Below are positions 7,692 to 15,322 of a stretch of DNA of 64,000 nt, in pieces (the first letter of the stretch is position 1; every line of letters starts with the position of its first letter). A program made the translations under genes and the position numbers. Source of the DNA: Methylocapsa sp. S129 (GTDB lineage: Bacteria; Pseudomonadota; Alphaproteobacteria; Rhizobiales; Beijerinckiaceae); contig NZ_LMUI01000059.1 of assembly GCF_009765995.1 (NCBI RefSeq), forward strand, positions 41,434 to 105,433, read 5' to 3'. The notes beneath the pieces are model-generated. The model saw nothing but the letters and a program-made list of their open reading frames with translations. It was not told where the DNA came from and did no database searches.

Positions 7692-8750
7692 TCAGATGCG
7701 AATTTCTTTGTTGAAGCGTTCGATCAGAGCGCTTCGCTGCGGATTGATGGTCTTCCAGTCGATCAGCGTCAACCTGGCGAGATCGTCATTATCCTTCGCG
7801 ACCTTTTGCAGCTCGGCGCTGAAAGGCACGACGCGATTGGTCGGGGCAAGGAAATTAGGCGCGGAGGCCATTTGCGCCTGGACGTCGCCGGAGAGCGCCG
7901 CATCGATATAGGCGTAAGCAAGATCGATATTGCCGCTGTTCAGCACCGCATGCAGCGAATTGCGCACGAGGACCCAACCGGAATCGGGGTGCGCGATCGC
8001 GATGTCGACGCCGCGCTGGACGAGCGGCAGGACGCCGTTGACGAAATTGTAGCTGATGTCGATCTGGCCTTGCTGGAACAAAGTCGCGAGCGCGCCCGGA
8101 TTGGGCGCAACGGCGCCGACGTTCGGCAAGAGCTTCTTCACCGCGTCGAAGGCCGGCTCCATATTGCTCTCGCCGCCGCCGTGCAGCTTGGCGATCTCGA
8201 CCATCCACGCCGTGCCAAGGCTGCTGCCAAGGCCAGTAATGCCGACCCGGCCTTTGTATTCCGGTTTCCACAGGTCGAGCCAGGAGGTCGGCGACGTCTT
8301 GATCACGGTTGGATTATAGGCGATGCCGACCACCTGCGCGGATATGAACGCGCCGTGGCCATTGGGGTCGGTGAATTTCTCGGACTGGTTGGCGAGGTTC
8401 GTCACCTTGTCCTTGGGCAGCGGCGCGAAAATGCCGAGATCGAGCGCGGCGAGATAAGGGCCTTCGTCAAGAAGCACGACATCGAAAGGCGGGTTCGCCT
8501 TGGAAGCCGAAATCTTGGCGACGGCCTCCAACGCGAGGACCGGCTGCAGCGTCACGCTCGCTCCCGAAGCCTTGGAGAAGGCGGGCAGGAGTATCTGGCG
8601 CTGCGCGGTTTCCCAGGTTCCGGGATAGGTCGTGGCGACCATATTGCCTGCAGCGCGGGCGGCGCCGGAAAAGCCGGCGAAACCGGAAGCCAATGGCGCG
8701 GCGGCTCCCGCGGCGAGAAACTGACGACGGGTGAAACGAGGGATGTTCAT
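7692..8750 (-). CDS. ABC transporter solute-binding protein
   Basis: Periplasmic binding protein of the PotD/extracellular-solute family 1 type, 352 residues. The N-terminus has a twin-arginine-like signal, FTRRQFLAAG, followed by a hydrophobic stretch and alanine-rich cleavage region near residue 33, so Tat export is likely. ATG 8750 has AGGAG upstream. It is transcribed with the two permease genes. The 159-bp region before it carries the palindrome TTGTCGACAA (8819-8828), also found before the GntR gene. Substrate is not visible, but the divergent deacetylase and racemase genes suggest a cyclic amide or nitrogenous compound. Confidence 0.88.
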   Translation of the reverse strand: MNIPRFTRRQFLAAGAAAPLASGFAGFSGAARAAGNMVATTYPGTWETAQRQILLPAFSKASGASVTLQPVLALEAVAKISASKANPPFDVVLLDEGPYLAALDLGIFAPLPKDKVTNLANQSEKFTDPNGHGAFISAQVVGIAYNPTVIKTSPTSWLDLWKPEYKGRVGITGLGSSLGTAWMVEIAKLHGGGESNMEPAFDAVKKLLPNVGAVAPNPGALATLFQQGQIDISYNFVNGVLPLVQRGVDIAIAHPDSGWVLVRNSLHAVLNSGNIDLAYAYIDAALSGDVQAQMASAPNFLAPTNRVVPFSAELQKVAKDNDDLARLTLIDWKTINPQRSALIERFNKEIRI

Positions 8751-8818
8751 GACGTAGCTCCTGGGCAGGTTCGGTCAATCTGCAGAGCGAGATAATATGC
8801 GACAAAATATTGCGCATT

Positions 8819-8828
8819 TTGTCGACAA
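8819..8828. promoter_or_regulatory. Putative GntR operator TTGTCGACAA
   Basis: Perfect 10-bp palindrome TTGTCGACAA upstream of the solute-binding protein gene. The same sequence recurs at 9804-9813 between the GntR and PuuE-like genes. TTGTnnACAA-like palindromes fit known FCD-type GntR sites. Confidence 0.6.
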
Positions 8829-8909
8829 TTAAAAGCCTATATTGTAGCCAAACCCTGATCAGGTTCTGGGCAGATTCCGCCACGGCGCCGTCGAGCCAAT
8901 GAAGCGCGT

Positions 8910-9686
8910 TTAACGCGGGGGGCTCGAGCGCTGACGCTCCTTAGCCAGCCGATTCGCCATCTTCGGCTGGCGGGAGACGCCGAGTTCATGAAATATCGCG
9001 GCAATGTCGACGGGAGCGTCGGCCTCGCCGTCGAGCCGCAGGCGCGCCTGCATTTCCGCCAAATGCTTTTCCATGGCGCCGACGGCGCCCACCTTATCGC
9101 GCGCGAGAATCCGGTCGGCTATGCCGGGATGGGCGTCCGGACAATGATCCTCGCCCCCCGCCGGCTCAAACTGCGCAATCAGCAGGGATGTGCGCAGGGC
9201 GAGTTCCTCCATGAATTTGACAAGCACGGGATTGCCAGCGAGCCGCGCGATCTCAACGTGGAATCCAGCGCTGAAATCAAGCCCCTCCCAGCGATCGTGA
9301 TGGGCGTGGGATCGTTCCGCAGCGACGAGCTGGCGCAGGGTCCGCGCGGTTTCCACCGTCAGATTATCGATGGCTCCCGAGATAGCGGCGCGTTCCAATA
9401 TCTTGCGCGCCTCGAAAATGGCGCGCGCCTCATCGGCCGAATGCTGCGAAATGAAGGCGCCGCGGTTCGGAATAAGGGTGACCAGATCCAGTGAACCAAG
9501 ATGCGAGAGCACCTGGCGGATATGGGTCCGGTTCGTTCCGAACACGGACGCCAGTTCGATCTCGCCGAGCTTCATTCCGGGTCGCAGGCGTTTCAAACTG
9601 ATCGCTTTGAGAATGCCCTGCAAAACCGGGTCGCGGTCAATCGTCGCTTGTCGCGTAGCCTCTGTGGAGGTCTTCCGTTTTGGCAT
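8910..9686 (-). CDS. GntR-family regulator (FCD domain)
   Basis: Transcription factor with an N-terminal winged helix-turn-helix (GEIELASVFGTNRTHIRQVL, roughly residues 42-61) and a C-terminal FCD ligand domain of helices with EARKILERAAI, FHVEIARLAGNP and HLAEMQARLRL. Metal-type FCD residues (Asp/His) are plausible, for example HVEIAR and HPGIADRI. The recognition helix has IRQVL where most members have VREAL. ATG 9686 (258 residues) fits the family length; an upstream ATG at 9746 would add 20 residues. It probably controls the ABC genes downstream and the divergent PuuE-like operon through the TTGTCGACAA sites. Confidence 0.85.
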   Translation of the reverse strand: MPKRKTSTEATRQATIDRDPVLQGILKAISLKRLRPGMKLGEIELASVFGTNRTHIRQVLSHLGSLDLVTLIPNRGAFISQHSADEARAIFEARKILERAAISGAIDNLTVETARTLRQLVAAERSHAHHDRWEGLDFSAGFHVEIARLAGNPVLVKFMEELALRTSLLIAQFEPAGGEDHCPDAHPGIADRILARDKVGAVGAMEKHLAEMQARLRLDGEADAPVDIAAIFHELGVSRQPKMANRLAKERQRSSPPR

Positions 9687-9803
9687 TCTCGATCCCGTGC
9701 CGGAGCCACCGCCTCGATGGGCGAAACATTCGCCAAACTGTGACATCGCCAGGTCGCGTTGGCAACGGCATGTCTATTTATTGACAACAACGCCTCAGAT
9801 AAG

Positions 9804-9813
9804 TTGTCGACAA
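9804..9813. promoter_or_regulatory. Putative GntR operator TTGTCGACAA
   Basis: Second exact copy of TTGTCGACAA, in the divergent region between the GntR gene (start 9686 or 9746) and the PuuE-like gene (start 9909). It suits autoregulation and control of the deacetylase operon. Confidence 0.6.
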
Positions 9814-9908
9814 ACAGTTCGACTAGTGATTACAATTCTGAAGCCAACCCGCTCCGTGACTGACGGGCGGCGCCGAACGCAAAGTGCTGTTTTTCGACGG
9901 AGACCTCT

Positions 9909-10859
9909 ATGAGATCGCGTGACCTGATCGGTTATGGCGGGCGCCCGCCTGCCATCATTTGGCCGAATGGCGCGCGCGTCGCCGTCTCGCTCGTGGTCAA
10001 TTTTGAGGAAGGCGCTGAACTCTCGATCGGCGACGGCGACGACGAGAACGAGCGAATCGGCGAGATCATCAGCGTCGTCGAACCCGGGCGGCGCGACCTC
10101 GGCCAGGAGGAAATGTTCGCCTATGGCATGCGGGCCGGCCTGTGGCGCTTTCTCGACGCGCTTGCGCGCCACAATCGGGCAAGCACCTTCTTCATGTGCG
10201 GACGCGCGATGGAGCGGGCGCCGCAGCTTGCCGCCGAAATCGTCGCACGCGGACATGAGCCCGCCTGTCATGGCTGGTTGTGGCGCCCGCATGCGGATTT
10301 TGCGGACCCTATTGAGGAGAAAGCATCTCTGATCCGTTGCATCGACATCGCGCGCAAGACGACGGGCGAACGTCCGCTTGGCTTTTTCTGTCGCGGCAGC
10401 CAGAGCCCGCACACCCGAGCGCTGCTGGCGGAACTCGGCTTCCTCTATGACTCCAATGGTTTCGATGACGATTTGCCTTATTTCGCGGCTGTGGGCGACG
10501 GCCGGATGCTGATCGTTCCCTATGCGCTTGACTGCAACGATATGAAGTTTTTTCATCCCAACGGATTCGTCGAGCCCGATCAATTTGTCCGCTACACGCA
10601 GGCTGCCTTGTCGACCCTGCTCGATGAAGCGGAGCTTGGACGCAGCAGCGTCCTCAACATCGGCTTCCATCTGCGGATTTGTGGACGTCCAGCGCGGTTC
10701 GCCGCCGTGAAAGGCATCCTCAGTCTGCTCGATCAACTCGGCGAGCGGGTTTGGGTCGCCCGCCGCGTCGATCTTGCCCGTCATTGGCTCGCGTCCGTCG
10801 GCGAAGAGCGCGCACCCGGCGCCGAAACCTTTCATTCCTGCCGCCGGACCCAACCATGA
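9909..10859 (+). CDS. PuuE-like polysaccharide deacetylase-fold amidohydrolase
   Basis: A 316-residue member of the NodB-fold family resembling PuuE, the cofactor-free allantoinase of Pseudomonas. The N-terminus RDLIGYGGRPPAIIWPNGAR and the following NFEEGAE match that family. FFMCGRAMERAPQLAAEIVARGHEPACHGWLW near residues 95-130 gives the deacetylase core, and GFFCRGSQSPHT follows near 160. It probably opens or hydrolyses a cyclic amide or ureide. Its stop overlaps the next start as ATGA. Divergent to the GntR-controlled ABC importer, which may bring in the substrate. The exact substrate (allantoin or another ureide) is inferred, not shown. Confidence 0.8.
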   Translation: MRSRDLIGYGGRPPAIIWPNGARVAVSLVVNFEEGAELSIGDGDDENERIGEIISVVEPGRRDLGQEEMFAYGMRAGLWRFLDALARHNRASTFFMCGRAMERAPQLAAEIVARGHEPACHGWLWRPHADFADPIEEKASLIRCIDIARKTTGERPLGFFCRGSQSPHTRALLAELGFLYDSNGFDDDLPYFAAVGDGRMLIVPYALDCNDMKFFHPNGFVEPDQFVRYTQAALSTLLDEAELGRSSVLNIGFHLRICGRPARFAAVKGILSLLDQLGERVWVARRVDLARHWLASVGEERAPGAETFHSCRRTQP

Positions 10860-11593
10860 GCGTCCGCCGAATTGCGCCCGCCGAACATGCGATCGGCGTG
10901 ATCCTTCCTTCTTCGAACCGGGTGGTCGAACGGGTGACGCTTGACGTACTGAGGCTGTTGCCGGAGGTCGACGCCTGCTTTGCGCGCATCCCCTATTTCG
11001 GCAATGGACAGGGACAGCCGGCGGACCGCTATGAAGAAGAGCCATTCCTCGCGGCTTCCGAACTGCTCGCGCAGGCTCGCGTCAGCGTCATCTGCTGGAA
11101 CGCGACACGCGGCGCCGCGCTGGGCTTTGACCATGACCGCGCCTTATCCGCCCGCATCAAAGGACGCACAGGATTGCCGGTGGTCACGACGGCGCTTGCG
11201 GCGCTCGACGCGTTCCATCGCTTTGGAATAAGCCGGATAGCCCTCGTAACGCATGGCGCGTCAGAACAAGGAGCGGCGTTCAAAGCCCGCTTCCAAGCCC
11301 AGGGAATCGCAACCCATGCGGAACTGCATCTGGGCTTTGAGGATAATTTCGCCGCCGCGCAAGCCGACCCTGGACGGATCATCAGATTCTCGAGGGAGAG
11401 CGCGGCGCAAGGAAATATCGACGCCGTCCTTATCTGGAGCACCAATCTCCCTGGCCACGCTTTCGCGGCCGCGCTCGAAAAAGATATCGGCGCGCCTGTC
11501 CTGGATTCCGCCGCTATTGGCGTCTGGGCGGCTCTTGGCGCCCTCAACATCGATACGCGGCCCGCAGCAAGCCTTGGGCGCCTGTTTGGCTAG
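10856..11593 (+). CDS. Asp/Glu/hydantoin racemase-like protein
   Basis: A 245-residue protein of the aspartate/glutamate racemase superfamily, closest in pattern to maleate isomerase and arylmalonate decarboxylase. The first catalytic cysteine is visible in VICWNATRG near residue 80. The position of the second cysteine reads WSTNLPG near 200, serine replacing cysteine, so a two-base racemase mechanism is doubtful. The start is ATG 10856, overlapping the stop of the PuuE-like gene by 4 bp; a longer frame from 10679 is not needed. It probably acts on the product of the neighbouring amidohydrolase. Confidence 0.8.
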   Translation: MSVRRIAPAEHAIGVILPSSNRVVERVTLDVLRLLPEVDACFARIPYFGNGQGQPADRYEEEPFLAASELLAQARVSVICWNATRGAALGFDHDRALSARIKGRTGLPVVTTALAALDAFHRFGISRIALVTHGASEQGAAFKARFQAQGIATHAELHLGFEDNFAAAQADPGRIIRFSRESAAQGNIDAVLIWSTNLPGHAFAAALEKDIGAPVLDSAAIGVWAALGALNIDTRPAASLGRLFG

Positions 11594-11623
11594 GGCTAAT
11601 GGAGGTCATCTTCCCGCCGCGCC

Positions 11624-12835
11624 CTACTTTTCCATCATCTCGACATAGACCTGCAGCGTCTCTCGCGTCATCCGCTCCAACGAGAATTGTCCCTCGACAT
11701 GGGCGCGGGCGCGGCGCGCCATGGCTTCGCGGGCGGAGGCGCCCAGAGTCAGCGCGGTATGCAGGGCGTCGGCGAGAGCCTCCGCGTCGCCCGCTTTCAC
11801 GCGCCAGCCGGTGCGCCCCTCGGGCGAGGATTGCGGGGGGCTGAGAACGGTCTCCGGCACGGCGCCGAGGTCCGAGACGACGACGGGCGCACCCATGGCC
11901 TGCGCCTCCACCGCGGTGCGCCCGAACGCCTCGGGCTCGGTCGAAGGAACGGCCACGACCGAGGCCGCCAGAAAGGCGGCCGGCATGTCGGCGCAATGAC
12001 CGACGCGCGAGGCGATTCCCTTGAGCCCGGCTTTGCCGATCAGCGTATCGAGTTCCTTGACATAGCCGCCTCGGCCCTGGGGGTCGCCCGCCATAATGTA
12101 GCGAACGCCCTCCAGCCCCCGTTCCTTGAGCCGGCGCGCCGCTTCGATCAGCACCTTCTGCCCCTTCCAGCCGGTCAAACGCGCGGCGATCAGGACGATG
12201 CGCTCGTCGGGCGCGACATCCCAGGCCTTGCGCAATCGCGCGACCCGGGCGGGCTCGACGGCGCCGGGCGCAAATTTCGAGAAGTCCGTGCCGCGATGAA
12301 TGACGCGCAGCCGCGCCCGCGCCCACGGATAAAAGCGCGTGATCAAGCCGGCGGTATATTCGGAATTGGCGATCACGACATCACCGCGCGCCATCACCGA
12401 ATTGTAGCGCAGCTTGAGAGCCGTCCGCCCGGCATAGGCGCCATGGAAAGTCGTGACGAACGGGACCCGCGCGATGCGGCACGCCATCAGCGCGACCCAG
12501 GCCGGCGCTCGCGAGCGGGCGTGAACGATATCGACGCGCTCAGCGATGATGAGCCGCGCGAGGCGGCGCGAATTCAGCAGCATCGAAATGGGATTTTTGG
12601 CGGCGGCGGGAAACGGGATCAGCAGGCCGCCGACGGCCTGCAATTCGCTGGTCAGCCGGCCGCCCTCGGACGCCACCAGCGCGCGCGCGCCAGCCGCCAC
12701 CAGCGCCGCGGCGATGTCGATCGTCGTGCGCTCAGCGCCGCCCGCGTCGATGCGTGGAACGATCTGCAGGATCGTACGCCCGGCGAGCGATGCGCGCTCG
12801 CCCCGGCCATAAGGCGCAAGATCAACCGCGGTCAT
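11624..12835 (-). CDS. Glycosyltransferase family 4
   Basis: GT-B fold glycosyltransferase, 403 residues. The N-terminal acceptor domain starts QIVPRIDAGGAERTTIDIA near residues 25-43. The C-terminal nucleotide-sugar domain has AARLTGWKGQKVLIEAA near 220 and the E-x7-E motif EPEAFGRTAVE near 320, which binds the donor in GT4 enzymes. It would add a sugar to a lipid or polysaccharide at the cytoplasmic face. No other envelope polysaccharide gene is adjacent. Start is ATG 12835; GTG 12844 is an in-frame alternative, and neither has a clear ribosome site. Confidence 0.87.
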   Translation of the reverse strand: MTAVDLAPYGRGERASLAGRTILQIVPRIDAGGAERTTIDIAAALVAAGARALVASEGGRLTSELQAVGGLLIPFPAAAKNPISMLLNSRRLARLIIAERVDIVHARSRAPAWVALMACRIARVPFVTTFHGAYAGRTALKLRYNSVMARGDVVIANSEYTAGLITRFYPWARARLRVIHRGTDFSKFAPGAVEPARVARLRKAWDVAPDERIVLIAARLTGWKGQKVLIEAARRLKERGLEGVRYIMAGDPQGRGGYVKELDTLIGKAGLKGIASRVGHCADMPAAFLAASVVAVPSTEPEAFGRTAVEAQAMGAPVVVSDLGAVPETVLSPPQSSPEGRTGWRVKAGDAEALADALHTALTLGASAREAMARRARAHVEGQFSLERMTRETLQVYVEMMEK

Positions 12836-13016
12836 TGTTGACACAACCGCGCACGCGCGCGAAGTCTGCGCCGCGCGCTCCTTCCCCCCTTTCGGGGGCA
12901 GGCGTCATGCGGCGCATTCGTCCGCGACCTTCGCTCACGCGCAGGCTCCCTACCTCCGCAGGGGGAGAATGGGCGTTCTTGTTCAGTAAAAAACGAATCA
13001 TGGGGCCAGATTAGGT

Positions 13017-13799
13017 TTGAGCGACGCAGAACTGCAATTCCTCGATCTTGGCGCTGGCGACGACGCGCGCCGAATCGCCTTTCGCCGCCGCGCTTCGCAA
13101 GGGCAGGATCGCGCCGGGCTTGTCTGGCTTAGCGGCTTCAAATCCGACATGACCTCGACCAAGGCTCAAGCGCTTGACGACTATTGCACGAAATCGGATC
13201 GTGCGCTGTTGCGCTTCGATTATTCGGGCCACGGCGCCTCGGGCGGCCTGTTCGAGGCGGGCACGGTGACGCGCTGGCTGGAGGAAACCCTCGCCCTCAT
13301 CCGCGCGGCGACAACCGGTCCGCAGATTCTCGTCGGCTCCTCGATGGGCGGCTATCTCGCTTTGCTCGCCGCCCGCGCCCTGGGGCAGGCGGGCGAAGCC
13401 GCGCGCCTCGCCGGCATGGCGCTGATCGCGCCGGCGGTCGACTTTACGCAGGCCCTGATCTGGGAAAGTGCGCCGACGGAGGCGCGCCGCGCGATCATGG
13501 AGCAGGGCGCATGGGCGCGTCATTCGCCCTATTCGCCCGAACCCTATCCCATCACCAAAGGCTTGATCGAGGACGGCCGGCGCCATCTGCTGCTCGGCGG
13601 CGCCATCCGCACGCATTGTCCCGTGCGCATCCTGCAAGGCATGCAAGACGCGGACGTGCCCTACCGACACGTCATGGCGCTCGTCGAACATATTGCGGGC
13701 GATCCGGTGACGCTGACCCTGATCAAGGATGGCGACCATCGCCTTTCGCGTCCCGAAGACCTGGCTTTGCTGATCGCGGCGATCGAGAGCCTCTCCTAG
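13017..13799 (+). CDS. Alpha/beta hydrolase
   Basis: Serine hydrolase of 260 residues. The nucleophile elbow is VGSSMGGYLAL near residue 105; the acid is probably the Asp in GMQDADVP near 210 and the base the His in DGDHRLSRPEDL near 243. The layout resembles the ABHD10 thioesterase type. The chosen start is TTG 13017, which fits the conserved N-terminal strand (FLDLGAGDDARRIAFRR). The ATG at 13000 closes after four codons. It stands alone between a divergent glycosyltransferase and a convergent metalloprotease. Substrate not visible. Confidence 0.82.
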   Translation: MSDAELQFLDLGAGDDARRIAFRRRASQGQDRAGLVWLSGFKSDMTSTKAQALDDYCTKSDRALLRFDYSGHGASGGLFEAGTVTRWLEETLALIRAATTGPQILVGSSMGGYLALLAARALGQAGEAARLAGMALIAPAVDFTQALIWESAPTEARRAIMEQGAWARHSPYSPEPYPITKGLIEDGRRHLLLGGAIRTHCPVRILQGMQDADVPYRHVMALVEHIAGDPVTLTLIKDGDHRLSRPEDLALLIAAIESLS

Positions 13800-13826
13800 A
13801 TCGCTCTATTGCGTCAATAAGCGACT

Positions 13827-14582
13827 TTAGGATTTCTTGGCGCCGAAACGATGCAGGCCCGCGCCATGCGTTTTGAGCCATTCCTCGGCTCGATCGGTTT
13901 CCGGAAACAGCCGGCGCGTCACTTTCCAGAAAGCGGGCGAATGATTCATGTGGACGAAATGAGCGACCTCATGCGCCGCAAGATAATCCAGCACGTAGGG
14001 CGGCGCCAGGATGAGCCGCCAGGAGAAATTGAGTGCGCCCGTCGATGAGCAGGAGCCCCACCGGCTGGTGGTGTCGCGCAAGGTGAGGCGCCGCGCTTCA
14101 ACGCGAAGCGTCTTGGAATGGCGGGCGACAGCCGCCTCGAGATCGCGCCGCGCCTCGCGTTTGAGATAGTCGGCGACGCGGCGCGCGACATGCGCGAGAT
14201 CGCCCGCGACGCAGATCGCCGGTCCGGCATCGCCTTGCTCGGTCCAGACGACGCCGCGCGCGCCAGGACGATGGACGATCGTGTGATCGACGCCGCGCAG
14301 GGGCGTGACGGAATGCGGCTCGAACGTCACCGGTCTTGGCAACCGCGCCAGCCGCACGCCAATCCATGCCGCATGACGCTCGGCAAATTCGCGCGCCGAT
14401 TTCAGCGAGCTTCGCGCCGGCATGGTCAGCACGACGTCGCGCGTCGCACCGCGCACGCGCAAGGTGAAGCGACGCGCGCTGGACAGCCGCTTCAGCGCGA
14501 CGCGATAGGTCGCGCCGCTATGGGCGACGTCCAGATGCGCGACAGGGGCGCTCGGCGTTCGACTCTGGAAGAGACGCAGCAT
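13827..14582 (-). CDS. YgjP-like zinc metallopeptidase (M48/DUF45)
   Basis: A 251-residue cytosolic protein of the YgjP/SprT-like group. The zinc site HEVAHFVHMNHSPAFW near residue 210 supplies two histidines and the catalytic glutamate (HExxH), with a third histidine in MNHSPAFW. The strand SRWGSCSSTGALNFSWRL just before it is the family hallmark. No signal peptide. Start is ATG 14582; an in-frame TTG at 14600 is possible. Function of the family in cells is not well defined. Confidence 0.85.
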   Translation of the reverse strand: MLRLFQSRTPSAPVAHLDVAHSGATYRVALKRLSSARRFTLRVRGATRDVVLTMPARSSLKSAREFAERHAAWIGVRLARLPRPVTFEPHSVTPLRGVDHTIVHRPGARGVVWTEQGDAGPAICVAGDLAHVARRVADYLKREARRDLEAAVARHSKTLRVEARRLTLRDTTSRWGSCSSTGALNFSWRLILAPPYVLDYLAAHEVAHFVHMNHSPAFWKVTRRLFPETDRAEEWLKTHGAGLHRFGAKKS

Positions 14583-14631
14583 GATTCTTTTGTATCGCAA
14601 GCGCGCATTGAGTCGCTAGTGCAAGCTTGCA

Positions 14632-15198
14632 TCAGCGCAGTGCAAATTGCGGCTCGGATGACGGCTTAAGTAAGGTCGGCAGACCTGCCGCGACAAGCAC
14701 GACGCCGTCGCAAGCGCGCGCGACATCCTGATTGAGCCTGCCCTGCCAATCGCGAAACTCGCGGCCGAGCTTGGTTTCCGGCACGATGCCGGCCCCCACT
14801 TCGTTAGAGACGAAAATAACCGGACCGTTCAACCGGGCAATCGTCGTGCACAGTTTTTTTACTTCTTGCGCAAGATCGGCTGCCGCGAACATCGCATTGG
14901 CGAGCCATAAAGTTAGGCAATCGACGAGGACGACGCGTTCGGCGAGCGCCTGCGCCTCGAGCGCCGCGCAAAGCGCCACCGGTTCCTCCAATGTCGTCCA
15001 GCCGGCGCCCCGCTCGGCTTTGTGGCGGGCGATTCGCACCGCCATTTCTTCGTCGCCCGCCGATCCCGTGGCGAGATAGAGACGCTCACGCGCGCCCTGC
15101 TCGGCGAGCGCAAGGGCATAGCGGCTCTTGCCAGAGCGCGCGCCGCCGAGCACAAGCAGGCTGCGGCATTCGATCGGCGGCGGCGGGGATGCGTTCAT
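14632..15198 (-). CDS. cobP: Adenosylcobinamide kinase/guanylyltransferase
   Basis: Bifunctional CobP/CobU of cobalamin nucleotide-loop assembly: phosphorylates adenosylcobinamide and then transfers GMP to it. It has 188 residues. Walker A GGARSGKSRYAL near residue 18; the RxxxH-type region ARHKAERGAGW near 56 contains the histidine expected to carry GMP; VLVDCLTLWLANAM near 86 is Walker B. ATG 15198 has AGGAGAG upstream. It is a single gene here with no cobalamin riboswitch seen and no other cob gene in the window. Confidence 0.92.
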   Translation of the reverse strand: MNASPPPPIECRSLLVLGGARSGKSRYALALAEQGARERLYLATGSAGDEEMAVRIARHKAERGAGWTTLEEPVALCAALEAQALAERVVLVDCLTLWLANAMFAAADLAQEVKKLCTTIARLNGPVIFVSNEVGAGIVPETKLGREFRDWQGRLNQDVARACDGVVLVAAGLPTLLKPSSEPQFALR

Positions 15199-15225
15199 GC
15201 GTCGTAACTCTCCTGGGTGATCGCC

Positions 15226-15250
15226 CCTTCTCCCGATTCTCGCGAGAAGG
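15226..15250. repeat. Short imperfect hairpin
   Basis: CCTTCTCCCGA pairs with TCGCGAGAAGG with one mismatch, between the divergent cobP and aminotransferase genes. The arm matches the hairpin at 1845-1869, so it is probably another copy of the same small dispersed repeat. Confidence 0.5.
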
Positions 15251-15322
15251 GAAAGAGGGCGACTTCTGGCGCTTAATAGTCGGTGCTAGAAGGCTTGTCG
15301 CAAGAATCTGAACGGCAGGCCG

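Noticed and set aside
7026..8795. 589-residue plus-strand frame
   Set aside because: Antisense to the binding protein and permease; highly charged Arg/Gln-rich shadow composition with no domain.
10679..10855. N-terminal extension of the racemase-like gene
   Set aside because: Overlaps the PuuE-like gene out of frame; ATG 10856 gives a normal ATGA coupling and family length.
12885..12898. CCCCC-TTTC-GGGGG hairpin between glycosyltransferase and hydrolase genes
   Set aside because: Short and without T-run; may be a repeat fragment but not enough to call.
15199..15322. Looked for a cobalamin riboswitch upstream of cobP
   Set aside because: Only 124 bp with a small repeat; no B12-box-like sequence seen.
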